Positions 28,380 through 38,624 of a DNA stretch of 64,000 nucleotides are shown piece after piece (position 1 is the stretch's first letter; every line of letters begins with the position of its first letter). The DNA is from Adiantum capillus-veneris (lineage: Eukaryota > Streptophyta > Polypodiopsida > Polypodiales > Pteridaceae), in assembly GCA_014529385.2 (NCBI GenBank), contig CM043962.1, positions 37,167,098-37,231,097 of the forward strand, given 5' to 3'. The translations under genes and the position numbers were made by a program. The notes under the pieces were generated by a model that did not search any database, had not been told where the DNA came from, and was given only the letters and a program-made list of their open reading frames with translations.

Positions 28380-29198
28380 GCTCTACTTTACCTGCCACAT
28401 TGGCCTCCGATGTTGGCTTGTTGTCTTGAGACTCCAACTCCTTCTTCTTCTTGGACCAGCAATCCTTCTTGACGTGGCCCTTCTTGCGGCAGTTCCAACA
28501 TTCAAGAATGACTTTGTGCGTGACTTGCTCCGCCTTGAGGGATCGCGACCCTTTTGGTTTTTGAATCTCTCCTTAGGCCTTCCTCTTGTTTCCACTGACA
28601 GTGCAACACTTGATGATTCTCCTGTGCTTCTCCTTCACATTTCCTCGCTTAGGAGAACACCCACAACATCATCAAACTTAAGAGTATTTGTGCCAGAGAT
28701 AGAATTACTTACAACCATCACAAGGTTGTCCCAACTATCCGGTAGAGACGATAGTATAAGGAGAGCTTGCACTTTGTCATCGAAATTTATTTTCACCGAT
28801 CAAAGTTGACTTATGTTGGTGTTAAAGTCATCTAGGTGTTCTGCAACTGAACCATTCTCTACCATCTTTAGATTGAACAAGCACTTCATGAGAAATACCT
28901 TAGTGGATGAGGACGGTTTCTTGTAGAAGTCGTGAAGTGACTTCATGAAGTGCTCCATGGTCTTCATCTTCGAAACGTTGAAGGACACCATTGACGCCAA
29001 GCTTAACCGGATTGTTCCCAGTTCCTTTCAATCAAGGATAATCCATGCTTCATCTGCCATCGTTGGAGGCTTCTTTGCAAGACCGCCTAGTGGCAAATAG
29101 AGGTCCTTCTGGTAGAGATAGTCTTCAATCTGCATCTTCCAATGTTGGTAGTTTTTGCCATTGAACTTCTCGATCTTGAGCTTCCCTTCCTCCGCCAT
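28380..29198 (-). pseudogene. Copia gag with CCHC zinc knuckle
   Basis: ATG at 29198-29196 opens MAEEGKLKIEKFNGKNYQHW and the EDYLYQKDLYLPLG block, typical of copia gag (DUF4219/UBN2 type). An in-frame TGA occurs near 29035. The segment at 29000-28800 continues as MKSLHDFYKKPSSSTKVFLM. The zinc knuckle CWNCRKKGHVKKDCW is at about 28510-28455. This frame is shifted relative to the N-terminal part. Family role: forms the particle and binds RNA. Confidence 0.85.
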
Positions 29199-29257
29199 TA
29201 CTCCCACTCAATTCAAGGAATCCTTTCCTTGAGATAATTTAGGTACGAGCAAACCTT

Positions 29258-29269
29258 GCTCTGATACCA
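29258..29269 (-). other. Primer binding site of minus-strand copia
   Basis: GCTCTGATACCA on the plus strand is TGGTATCAGAGC on the minus strand, two bases inside the LTR end. Confidence 0.9.
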
Positions 29270-29271
29270 AT

Positions 29272-29865
29272 TGTTAGGAAATATGACGTAGCTAAGTAGA
29301 TAATTGAGTATATTACTTAATGGAGAGAGATAATTTTCACACACAAGAGATTATAGAGTAGAGAGAGAGAGAGACAAAGTACACATGATATACGTGGTTC
29401 ACCCAATCTGATCTACGTCCACGGAAAAGCAACCACTCACTGGCTTTAGTACTTCAATACAAGAAGTAGGTTACAAAGGGATTATACCCTTTTGGAGCTC
29501 CCACCTTGCTTCACTCTCACCACCTCACACTCACCTTGTTGCATCAACTTCACACTATGAAATGTGTGTAGAAATGGCCTCCTTTTATAGGCCAAAAGTG
29601 TTGCGCTCTCTCATTAGAGGCAGCCATGTGTAGCCGCCCTTGTGTAGATAAATCCAAATCGGACCCTCCAATCCGCCCATGTGTGGCCACCCTTGAGAAG
29701 ACAAGTCCTCCTTTGAAATCGGCCACTGACCATTGAATTCGGATGCCGGCCACCTGCGACTTATTTTTCTTCATGCACGATGGCTTCTCCTTATAATGGG
29801 GGCTTACAAGTGTGTGTTTTTAACACAAAAAATTACAAAGGGTAAATCAGGCTCCATACTTAATA
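29272..29865 (-). repeat. 5' LTR of minus-strand copia (594 bp)
   Basis: On the plus strand it runs TGTTAGGAAATATG to CATACTTAATA; related copies end CTTAACA. It is homologous to the LTRs at 30960-31692 (opposite orientation) and 36275-37106 (same orientation), but lacks most of their CCGGCC-rich central part. Contains a short GA run. Confidence 0.88.
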
Positions 29866-30959
29866 GATGCTTGATCATGGATTTAGAAGGTGCAACGTAG
29901 ATCATTGCTCTACACGAAGAATTTAGGAGATGGGAAGTTCATTATCCTAATGTTGTATGTTGATGACATGCTGATTGCAAGTGCTAACATGCAGGACATC
30001 AAAGACCTAAAAGAAGAACTGTCTAAACTGTTTCAATGAAAGATTTAGGTGCTGCAAAGAGGATACTTGGTATGAAGATATCAAGGGAAAGGACGAAGAA
30101 GACAATAAAGCTATCTCAAGACGATTACATCAAGAGGTACTAGAAAGTTTTGCAATGCAAAATGCAAAAATGGTTTCTACACCTTTGACTGATTACTTTA
30201 AACTAACCAGCGATATGTGTCCAAAGACACAAGAGGAGATAGCCTATATGTCTTAAGTTCCATATGCTGCAGCGGTAGGTTCTCTTATGTATGCTATGAT
30301 TTGGACAAGGCCAAGCATTGCACATGCAGTGGGATTTGTAAGTAGATTCATGGACAACCCAGGTAAAGAGCACTAGCACGCTGTGAAGTGGATACTTAGG
30401 TATTTGAAAGGGACAACAATTATTTTTGGAGTAATTGATATTTTTCTTCAAGGGTATGTTGATGCAGATATGGCAGGTGACAAAGATACTCAAAGGAGCA
30501 CTAGTGGCTATGTCTTCACGGTTGGAGGCACAACAGTAAGTTGGGTTTCAAAGCTGCAGAAAGTGGTCTCACTTTCTACCATGGAAGCAAAGTATGTAGC
30601 AATGACGGAGGCAAGCAAATAAATTCTGTGGCTTCACAGATTCTTAGAAGAGTTTGGATTCAAACAAGACAATTATGTTTTGTAGAGTGATAGCCAAAGC
30701 GCTATCCACCTTGCAAAGAACTCAGCCTTTCATTCAAGGACAAAGCACATTGAGGTGAGATATCAGTTCATACGCATTCTTTTGAAAGAAGGACAGCTAA
30801 AGCTAGGAAAGGTGCATACAAGTGAAAATCTTGCAGACATGTTTACAAAGGTGGTCAACAAGGAAAATTTGAGCTTTTGCTCATCTTGAATCGGCATTCA
30901 AGAATAAGAAGGTAGGATGGAAGCAGTTTGGTGTGGATATCATTCTCCAAGTGGGAGAT
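29866..30959 (+). pseudogene. Copia RT end and RNase H, plus strand, 5'-truncated
   Basis: Starts in mid-RT immediately at the neighbouring LTR edge: ATGCTTGATCATGG... then IILMLYVDDMLIASANMQDI with an intact YVDD box (29950-30000). It continues with YAAAVGSLMYAMIWTRPSI, NPGKEH, stop, HAVKWILRYLKGTT, and RNase H blocks YVDADMAGDKDTQRSTSGYV, SLSTMEAKYVAMTEASK, SDSQSAIHLAKN and RTKHIEVRYQFI. Several stops and one or two frameshifts. It is followed by a polypurine tract and LTR. Together with the LTR it is the 3' half of a Tnt1-like copia element; the rest is missing. Confidence 0.88.
30949..30959 (+). other. Polypurine tract of plus-strand copia
   Basis: AAGTGGGAGAT immediately before TGCTAAGTATGG, the usual copia arrangement. 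Confidence 0.75.
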
Positions 30960-31692
30960 TGCTAAGTATGGAACCTGATTTTCCCCTTCTATTTTTTTGT
31001 GTAAAAAACGCACATTTGTAAGGCCCCCATTATGAGGAGAAGCCATCGTGCGTGAATAAAAATCACACGCTGAAAACCAAAATTACTCGCCGAAAACCAA
31101 AATTTTGCCGGAATATTTCTTATCGTCGGAATACTATGGCCGACGATCGACGGCCAACAAGTGGTCGAAAAATGATTGGCCGGTTAGCCGGTTGGCCGAT
31201 GGATGGTAGTCAATGGCCGATGGCCGGTGGCCAAATTCAATGGCCGATGGCCCATTTCAAAGGAGGACTTGTCTTCTCAAGGGTGGCCACACAAGGGCGG
31301 ATTGGAGGGTCCGATTTGGACTTATCTACAAGGGCGGCTACACATGGCTGCCTCTCATGAGAGAGGGTAGCCCTTTTGGCCTATAAAAGGAGGCCTCTTC
31401 TACACACAAAAACGGATTGTGAAGCATTGTGAAGTTGATGTGAGGTGGTGAGAGTGAAGCAAGGCGGGAGCTCCAAAAGGGTATAATCCCTTTGTAATCT
31501 ACTTTTTGTTTTGAAGTACTAAAGGCATTGAGTGGCTGCTTTCCTGTGGACGTAGCCCACAGTGGGTGAACCACATATATCGTGTGTACTCTTTCTCTCT
31601 CTCTACTCTATAATATCTTGTGTGTGAAAATTATCTCTCTCCATTAAGTAATCTACTCAATTATCTACTTAGCTACGTCATATTTCCTAACA
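30960..31692 (+). repeat. 3' LTR of plus-strand copia (733 bp)
   Basis: TGCTAAGTATGGAACCTG to TTTCCTAACA, with TG...CA ends. Homologous to the LTRs at 29272-29865 and 36275-37106. Its centre holds a GGCCGATGGCC/CCGGTGGCC-rich degenerate repeat (about 31130-31260). A TATAAAAGGAGGCC box at about 31383 is the likely promoter. Confidence 0.9.
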
Positions 31693-31930
31693 CGCCTGTG
31701 GGGTAACATCATACTCTTCTCCTAACCCTAATCCATGAGTTTTTTGTTGGAAATAGACCATCTTTCCCTTGATTACTGCCAAAAGACCATTTGAAGATTG
31801 AAAGTAACCAACCATATATGAGGATTTGATGATTTTAAAAGCCCTTCCTGTGACTATTTTTGTATTGTTAGTCATAATTTTGCACCCCCCAGTAGTGAAC
31901 CACTCCTGCCCTAATTTTAGCAAAAAGGTA

Positions 31931-32062
31931 CATGGATCACGATCCATGTTGGGAAGCATTTTGCAATTCCAACTAGGGGAGGTTGTTCTTGGGCCTGTGG
32001 GGTAGCTTCTGTGCAAATGTTTCTAATGTTTAGGGTTTGGGGAACATGGATCGCGATCCATT
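31931..32062. repeat. Two copies of the 18-bp palindromic motif (3' region)
   Basis: CATGGATCACGATCCATG at 31931-31948 and CATGGATCGCGATCCATT at 32045-32062. The first sits in the longer context AAAAAGGTA...TTGGGAAGCATTTTGCAA, shared with the leader copies at 61546 and 61829. ATGGATCGCGATCCAT is a perfect palindrome. Confidence 0.9.
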
Positions 32063-32360
32063 TTCCATCACCTTTTGCAACTGTTTTTGAATTGCTTGAT
32101 TCTGCCATTTACCAGGGATTTGCTGATGAAAAGTTTTTGGTTTTGGGTGAGGTTTGAAGTCCCTCATTGGCCTTGACAGTTTGCAAATTTGTGACTTTGA
32201 TATGCTCTTATCTGTTGTTTTGGTGTTGTTTGTGCAGTATGGGGCATACACAAATGTTCTTGTAGGGTTAATGATCATACCTGTCGAGTCCGATGTAGTA
32301 AGAGCATCGAGGTGGTTGCAACGGGCAGAAACAAAGCACAAAACCCTATGCTTCTGTGGC

Positions 32361-32403
<43 letters not shown>

Positions 32404-32935
32404 AAATGAGCTTTTGTTGCCCCATTTGGCTAACCGTTTTCATTCTGATAGTCGGTTGATAAATGGACTTCAATCTGCAGTTTTGATCTTTAGAAGTTGG
32501 CTCAAAATCCATAATGTACCGAATCTTTCCATATTTGCCATGTTTGAAGCCCTTGCTTTGAAGTTTTGGCGTTTGCTTTCAAAAGTCAATTCCGACTTTC
32601 CTGGCTCAACTTATTAATTTTTGTTGATTATTTGTCATTTTTAGCTTTTCAGTAAAGGAAAATTAGTTATGTTTATTATTAGTTGGCCAAAATTTGCCAA
32701 AATTAGTATAATCTCTCATACATACATATTCTTAACCTGGCATTTAGATGGTGTCAATATGGCTCATGGTTATGCCTGCTAAGAGTTAAAAAGTTCTGAA
32801 AAACTGTTAAAGGAAAAGAAAGGAAAAGAAAAGAAAAAGAAAAAGAAAAAGAAAAAGAATGATGCTAATATATACAAAATGATGATCTTGCTGCATTTTC
32901 CCCCCTTCCTAGAGTGAGTCGCCCTAGACGAACAT
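32063..32935. other. 3' non-coding region of the gypsy element, no gene seen
   Basis: Contains a (GT)n array at about 32367-32398 and an AAAAG/GAAAA-rich tract at 32806-32860. Open frames through the GT array are artefacts. Confidence 0.55.
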
Positions 32936-32938
32936 GTG

Positions 32939-33930
32939 TCACAGTGCATGGGAACGAAGTATGTGTCTATGCATAGCCGTATATTGTGGCTCTATGATGC
33001 AAATTGAGGATATGCATGTGGTAACAAAATGCTGCGTAAGAGATGGGTCCTGAACAATAAGTTCAGTGGTTTTTGATGTGGTGAGGTTATGGTGAAGCTG
33101 CATGGTCCGAACATAAGTAATTATAGAAAATGCGCTCTTTGTTGGATAATGGCGTGGAGAAGTTGTGACTTTACCTTGTTTTGTGATTGAGGGCTTTTTT
33201 TTTTGTCGCCACACTAAATTGCTTGGATGTGGTCTTCATTATTGAGGCATCCTGTGAGCTAGCCTGTTTTGGTTTCCATACCCACTTGACCTCTTTTGCT
33301 TGTCGATGTTGAGATTGGATTGGCCTAGGTTGCTTGACAAAAGCCTTGGTCAGTTTAGCGAGGTCGTGTTTCTGTTGATGCATTGTGGGTGGGCTAGCAT
33401 TGCCTTGTCGCTCTTGGGTATCCATAATTTCTTCGGATTGGTTTGCATAAAGGACTTTTTAACCCAGATTTTCCTAGTTTCCATTGGAGAACCTCACTGG
33501 ATTGCATCAGGTGTTGATTGAAGAGGTTCCCATACATCTTATGTTTGTACAAAGGGTGTGGCAAAAAATTGGTTATCTTGCTTGAGCTGTAATGTATTAT
33601 TATGCCAGTTAGGTGTGGCTTGATAAGTGCACATCCATAGTACTCCCAGAATAACGGCTTTGTTAAGATCCTTATTGTTAACTACATGAAATTGATGAGG
33701 ATAAACCATGCCATGAACCATAGTTGGTAAATTTACATGTCCCAGACTGTCCATTGTGCCTTTGTTGGCCACTTTGAACCCCATAGTATTTGGCATTAGA
33801 GGTTAATTTGTTAATTTCTTGAAAGTGGAGTAGGTGACAACATTTGCTCTTGCCCCAGTTTCCACTAATGCACGCTCGGTGGTGCCATCGGCAAGTTGCA
33901 AGATAATGCATAAATCCATGCCACCTAACT
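32939..33930 (-). pseudogene. Aspartic-protease-like domain downstream of integrase
   Basis: Reading leftwards from about 33925: LCIILQLADGTTERALVETG and ARANVVTYSTFKKLTN, then after a stop MPNTMGFKVANKGTMDSLGH, LPTMVHGMVYPHQFHVVNN and AVILGVLWMCTYQ (33796-33539). Spacing and pattern (ALVxTGAxxNVV ... ILGxxW) match a retropepsin fold, but the catalytic Asp of the DTG triad reads Glu (ETG). Further left, lysine-rich fragments (33425-33171 and 33214-32939) may be the remainder of this reading frame. A canonical protease lies upstream of RT at 57480-56783, so this is a second copy or a different protein. Function after integrase is unknown. Confidence 0.6.
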
Positions 33931-34407
33931 ATGTAGCCTCCATTTTTATGGATGCTATTGGAGGGGAGTCAATACATTGGCTCTGTTGGGCCCTTCTCTG
34001 AAGGTTTGCATGTTCCTTCTGCTTTAATATTCTTATTTTGGCTTCTTACATTGCCTATTCCTGAATGTCATGGGCTCGGCTTCTGCGCCGAGCTGCGGCA
34101 GGGAGTTCTTCTGGTGTCAGTGAAAGAAGATATTTCTTTAATCTTCAGCCACTCATCCAATTAGGCATCTCCTCTCCTGCCAATGTTGCAAGCTTGATGG
34201 CACCACTTTGTGATATATCATGCATTACAAAAGGTCCCATCCCTTGCTTTTTGAGTTTTTTGGAGTGTTGTTTAAGGGTATACACTAAAACGTAATCCCC
34301 TTTTTGGAACTTTTTGCTAATCACATGTTGATCATGGAAAGCTTTCATTTGTCTTTTTTGAGCATATATCCCGGCTACCGCTCTTACTTTGGTTTCATCC
34401 AATTTCT

Positions 34408-34852
34408 CCAGTATATCTAGTCTCTTCGATAGGTCGTGTCCCATCCATCCTAATCGTGTTTCAACTCGTAGTGTTTTAATTAATCATTCCATGGGTATAA
34501 TTAATCATTCCATGGGTATAATTGCATCAATCCTGAACACAAGGCTAAAAGGAGTCGTCTTGATGGAGGTTTTAAAAGCTACCCTGTAAGCCCATAATGT
34601 AGTGTGTAGCTTATGGTCCCAATCATTTCTTGAATCACTCCAGTATATCTAGTCTCTTCGATAGGTCGTGTCCCGTCCATCCTAATCGTGTTTCAACTCG
34701 TAGTGTTTTAATTAATCATTCCATGGGTATAATTGCATCAATCCTGAACACAAGGCTAAAAGGAGTCGTCTTGATGGAGGTTTTAAAAGCTACCCTGTAA
34801 GCCCATAATGTAGTGTGTAGCTTATGGTCCCAATCATTTCTTGAATCACTAA
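34408..34852. repeat. 232-bp tandem duplication within integrase
   Basis: CCAGTATATCTAGTCTCTTC starts at 34408 and 34640. Copy one is longer by an internal 21-bp duplication around TTAATCATTCCATGGGTATA (about 34480-34520); copy two ends near 34852. The event duplicates the end of the integrase core reading frame. Confidence 0.9.
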
Positions 34853-35774
34853 CTATTTTGGTGAGCACTGTGCACAAGATTTTTTTGGTGCTCTCGGCTT
34901 GTCCGTTAGCTTGTGGGTGATAGGGTGCTGATTTTTGATGGATCACCATGAATTCATCAAGTAAGCTTTTAATGACCTTTTTCAGGAAGCGTGTTTTGCT
35001 ATCGCTCACTATCTCAATGGGTAGACCATATCTCTGGTAAAGATATGTTCAAAAAGGAATTGAGCTGTAGTCTGTGTATCATTTTTCTGTGTTGCCTTTG
35101 CTTCTGCCCATTTGGTCATATAATCTGTTGCTACACTGATGTATTGTGCATGCGACCTATATGTAGGTGGTATAATGGGGCCAATAAAGTCAACGCCCCA
35201 TTTGGAAAAAGTGTGTACGCCCATCATTGACCTTAATAGGATTTCATCTCTTTGTAGGGGTGGTTTTGTGCGTTGACATTCATCACATCATTTGACATAG
35301 GCCTCTGCATCCCCAAATAGAGTTGGCCACGATATGCCTGAGTGAAGTACTAGATTTGCCGTTTTATCAGCAAAGAAAAGTCCCTCTGACTGGCTTGAGT
35401 GAACTTGTTCTAGGATAATGTAATATTCTCTTTCCATAGCACACAATCATAGTTGTTCGTCCTTTCCCCGCCTATACAGTTGGTTTGTAATTAGCAGATA
35501 ATGTTTTACTTCTTCTACTACAATTCTCATTCTATCCTTGCCCCATCTCTCTGGGAAGGTCTTTTTTCTTAAGTACTTAGTTATGTGAGCACTCCATTTG
35601 GGTGCTTGCGCTACTCAAAACAGGGTGGCATGTTCCACTGGAGGTTTTTTTGTACAGATATTACATGATTTTACATAAGTATGGACGTTGTGTTCCATGT
35701 TTTTCCAGTAGACTCCTAGTCTCTTTAGCGTTTGGTATGATTATATTTTCCCATTGTGAAACCCCATATGTTGT

Positions 35775-35778
35775 ATGT
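35775..35778. other. Target site duplication, left (ATGT)
   Basis: ATGT abuts the left inverted repeat; its twin is at 54418-54421. Chance agreement of 4 bp is 1 in 256, but restoration of the gypsy frame across the join supports it independently. Confidence 0.85.
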
Positions 35779-35800
35779 GGGTGGATGCATGAATAGGTGG
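35779..35800. repeat. Left terminal inverted repeat, 22 bp
   Basis: Starts GGGTGGATGC and ends AATAGGTGG. It is the exact reverse complement of 54396-54417. It is followed by TACACTAGCTACCC, which contains part of the GGTAGCTACC motif, and GGTAGCTAGG lies at about 35850-35859. Confidence 0.9.
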
Positions 35801-36039
35801 TACACTAGCTACCCATTTTTGGGGGTGGTAGCAAGGGGGTGGGCTGGTTGGTAGCTAGGTGAGTAAACATTGAGAATCTTTTATAAGGTTTTATTTGAAA
35901 ATTGTTCATCAAAAGGCTTGAGCAGCGAGCTGGATTTAAAAACTTTAAAAATTATCTTTTCAATTTCAACTGTGTGTGTGAAAGTAGTGTGGGGGGTCCA
36001 CCTTACTCCACAATCACGACGCCTCCTGCTTGTTGACGG
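35801..36039. other. Left subterminal region of the transposon
   Basis: Non-coding. It carries GCTACCC (35808-35814) and GGTAGCTAGG near 35850, then AT-rich DNA and a CCTGCTTGTTGACGGTTGCAG that looks like a 3' splice site before the first recognised exon. No TATA box is convincing. Confidence 0.45.
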
Positions 36040-36274
36040 TTGCAGAGGGGGGGCAACTTAGGTGGCCAAGCAGCTCCTGCAGCTGAAGCAAAATTAGTCA
36101 CAATTACTGGGAGGCGGAAGAGGGCCCGTCATTCATCTCCCTCGCTTGATCCACCCTCGGACTCCCCTGCTGGAAAGAGGAAGAAGAAGGTCTTGACTCC
36201 TTCACCAAAGCCCTACACTCCTATAGCAAAGAAACATTCAAAAATGGCAGATGTTGTAACCCCCAACACTGAGG
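36040..36274 (+). pseudogene. Cargo gene, basic N-terminal exon
   Basis: The frame after TTGCAG (36041-36045) encodes an A/P/S-rich segment with two nuclear-localisation-like clusters, TGRRKRARHSSPS and AGKRKKKVLTPSP. There is no ATG before MADVV, so the true start is either an upstream exon or has been lost. It is broken at 36274 by a copia LTR insertion (TSD TGAGG). Continuity with the downstream coiled-coil exon at 37258 is inferred from strand and spacing. Confidence 0.5.
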
Positions 36275-36358
36275 TGTTAGGAAACAAGACGTAGCTAAAT
36301 AGATAATTGAGTAGATTACTTAATGGAGAGAGATAGATTTACATACACGAGATTATAG

Positions 36359-36431
<73 letters not shown>

Positions 36432-37106
36432 CACGATATACGTGGTTCACCCAATGTGGGTTACGTCCACGGGAAAGCAGCCACTCAATGGCTTTAGTAC
36501 TTCAAAACAAGAAGTAGTTTACAAAGGGATTATACCCTTAATGGAGCTCTCGCCTTGCTTCACTCTCACCACCTCACACTCACCTTGTTGCATCAACTTC
36601 ACACTCTGAAATGTATGTAGAAATGGCCTCCTTTTATAGTCCAAAAGGGCTGCCCTCTCTCATGAGAGGCAGCCATGTGTAGCCGCCCTTGTGTAGATAA
36701 GTCCAAATTGGACCCTCCAATCCGCCCATGTGTGGCCGCCCTTGAGAAGGCAAGTCCGCTTTTTGATTCGGCCACCGGCCATTGAATTCGGCCATCGACC
36801 ACGGGCCATTCACTTCTGACCACCGGCCACCGGCCAACCGATCGGTCATTTTCCGACCACTTTCCGACCGCCGCCCGGCCATAATATTCCGGCGAAAAGG
36901 AATATTCCGGCGAGGAGAAAAAAAAGTATCGGGGGCTTCCGCCCCCGAGGCCCTTAAAGTTGCTCCTAATTCTTGGCCGTGAAAATTTTGGTTCCCGGCG
37001 AGTGATTTTCCTTCACGCACATTGGCTTCCCTCATAATGGGTGCCTTACAAATGTGCGTTTTTACCACAGAAAATTACAAGGGTAAATCAGGCTCCATAC
37101 TTAACA
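36275..37106 (-). repeat. Solo copia LTR (832 bp), TSD TGAGG
   Basis: TGTTAGGAAACAAG to CATACTTAACA on the plus strand, flanked by TGAGG on both sides (36270-36274 and 37107-37111). No internal sequence, so it is the product of LTR-LTR recombination. It belongs to the same family as 29272-29865 and 30960-31692. A (GA)n array is at about 36362-36427 and a CCGGCC-rich repeat at about 36770-36900. Confidence 0.93.
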
Positions 37107-37257
37107 TGAGGGATAAGTTATCTAAGTTTTCAGTAAATTTATGGCCGTGTATGTTTCAAGCTTAAGTGTTGAACCATACTCCAATCATACTTCCGTACCC
37201 GTATGTGTTTGCCGTATGGAAACAACTATGGTCTTATGTTTTTCCCTGTATTTTTCA

Positions 37258-38610
37258 GGGCAAAGGCCATTGGTGCACTCCATTTGTGCCATTTGAAAGG
37301 AAGACAGTTTTTTGCATGACAAAGCCTCAAGCACATGAAGTATACGACCTCCCCAAATTTGGAGTGGATGCTTGACTACTGACTGAGGCAGATTTCACCA
37401 ACAAAGATTGGTTGAAATTCTTTAAGGAGGTGCCGGAGAGGGGCAGCAAAGTAAAATGTAGAGATGTGAAGCCAGAGCTCTGGAACAGGTTTTATGTATT
37501 GTCCACACCCCTGTATCAAGAACCTCCTGGAAATTATGGTATGGAGGTGACTAAAGGATTTTCTAGAGGCTTTCTATATGAGCAGTTGAAGGGACAGGTT
37601 GACTGGGCCTTGTTTTCGGAAAGTATTGTCACAAATATGGATCCAGGCAAATTACATGCAAAGAAGCAGCGATGGACAACTTTCCATTCCTCGTCTGCCC
37701 CTAACAGTTCGCAGCGAATGACGAGGACTCCAGATCATTTGGAGGCACCCCAGGAAACTCCGATCGATACAGTGGATGATGTGCAGAAAAAGAATTTATT
37801 TGGTCCACCGTCTCTTACAGAGTTAGATACTGTTTACAACATGTTTATAAGCAAGCATTCTTTTGCATTGTGAGAGTATAATGAAGCTTTTAAGAAGCTG
37901 GAATTGCTTTAGGCTGATGTGCACGGAAATGAAGGTGCCAACCTCCTAGTGGAAAAGCTCAAAGGCCAGTTGAAAGATGCAGAGGCTGCATCACTAAAGG
38001 TAGAAGGTAGCATCGATGCTGTGGATGCAATGAAGGTGGAGTAGCTTAAAAATAATGTCCGCAGGTTGTCCTAACACTCCAAACATTGAAGGTGGTAGTT
38101 GAGGAGAAGGCACCACTTGATGCTATGGATAGTGCTCTAAAGGAGAGAGATTTTACATAGTAAGTGGAGGAGTGTGCACAGCTGCGGATGGATTTTGTGA
38201 AGACCATGCCGGTCAAAAGAAGTACAGTTTTGTTGTCTGCACCTCTGCAAAAGTTCCACCTGTGGATATGGGCACCTTGCCTTTGGACAAAGTTTGCAGT
38301 GCTTGTGGGTTGACGATGTACGATGACAATGCACTTGGCATGTTTTTATTGCCCTGCAATCATGCCTTTCACATGTACTGTTTTGGACATCTTGTTGCAA
38401 GCAAAGAAACATGCATGGAGATGGGATGCATGCAACCAATTTTGCATACGTGGTCTTTGGTGATCCTCGGCAGTACGAATGTCAATTTCCAAGGAGTGCA
38501 ATCAGACACCAAACCCTCATCAGTGCCCTTAAGCATGGACCATGGTATACACCCTGCTGCATTTTGTAGAATTGAGCTTAAATTTATCTGTTTTTTGTGT
38601 TTCTGTTAAC
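37258..38610 (+). pseudogene. Cargo gene, coiled-coil and RING-type zinc finger exon
   Basis: Begins after TTTTTCCCTGTATTTTTCAG, a good 3' splice site. First frame: GKGHWCTPFVPFERKTVFCM, LTEADFTNKDWLKFFKEVPE, WNRFYVLSTPLYQEPPGNYG, then an acidic/charged stretch (EAFKKLELL, LLVEKLKGQLKDAEAASLKV) likely to form a coiled coil. Stops occur at 37373, 37871 and beyond. After a frame change the RING-like module is VCSACGLTMYDDNALGMFLL, PCNHAFHMYCFGHL and CMEMGCMQPI (about 38290-38445): C-x2-C ... C-x-H-x2-H-x2-C ... C-x4-C. RING proteins usually act as ubiquitin ligases. Here the gene is dead and its partner unknown. Confidence 0.65.
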
Positions 38611-38624
38611 AAGGGAACCCTGCT

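Larger units (their letters stand above)
25640..29865 (-). mobile_element. Ty1/copia element, minus strand, 3'-truncated
   Basis: Reading leftwards: 5' LTR (29865-29272), primer site, gag, pre-integrase/integrase, RT and part of RNase H, cut off at the (AG)n array near 25640. Order gag-IN-RT is diagnostic of copia. Numerous stops, frameshifts and a deletion at the integrase-RT boundary make it inactive. Its outer LTR end abuts coding sequence of the plus-strand copia fragment at 29866, so it apparently inserted into that older copy and later lost its left end. Confidence 0.85.
33990..35778 (-). pseudogene. Gypsy integrase with two zinc-finger modules
   Basis: From the insertion edge leftwards: GFHNGKI, a stop, SYQTLKRLGVYW and HTYVKSCNICTKKPP (first HHCC module). 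A linker APKWSAHITKYLRKKTFPER and LLITNQLYRRGKDEQL lead into LHSGISWPTLFGDAEAYVK, a stop, then CDECQRTKPP (second module). The core follows as KWGVDFIGPI, ATDYMTKWAEA, then SDSKTRFLKKVI and HPQANGQAESTKKIL, so the two Asp and the Glu of the DDE set are present. The C-terminal GPF region is GDYVLVYTLKQ and QGMGPFVMHDI (34444-34145). In-frame stops and a 232-bp tandem duplication inactivate it. Confidence 0.85.

Noticed and set aside
31687-32108. Apparent shared peptide LPNMDRDPCTF in frames at 31950 and 61560, suggesting a conserved protein
   Set aside because: The match is produced by the 18-bp palindromic DNA motif itself, which reads alike on both strands. Flanking codons do not agree.
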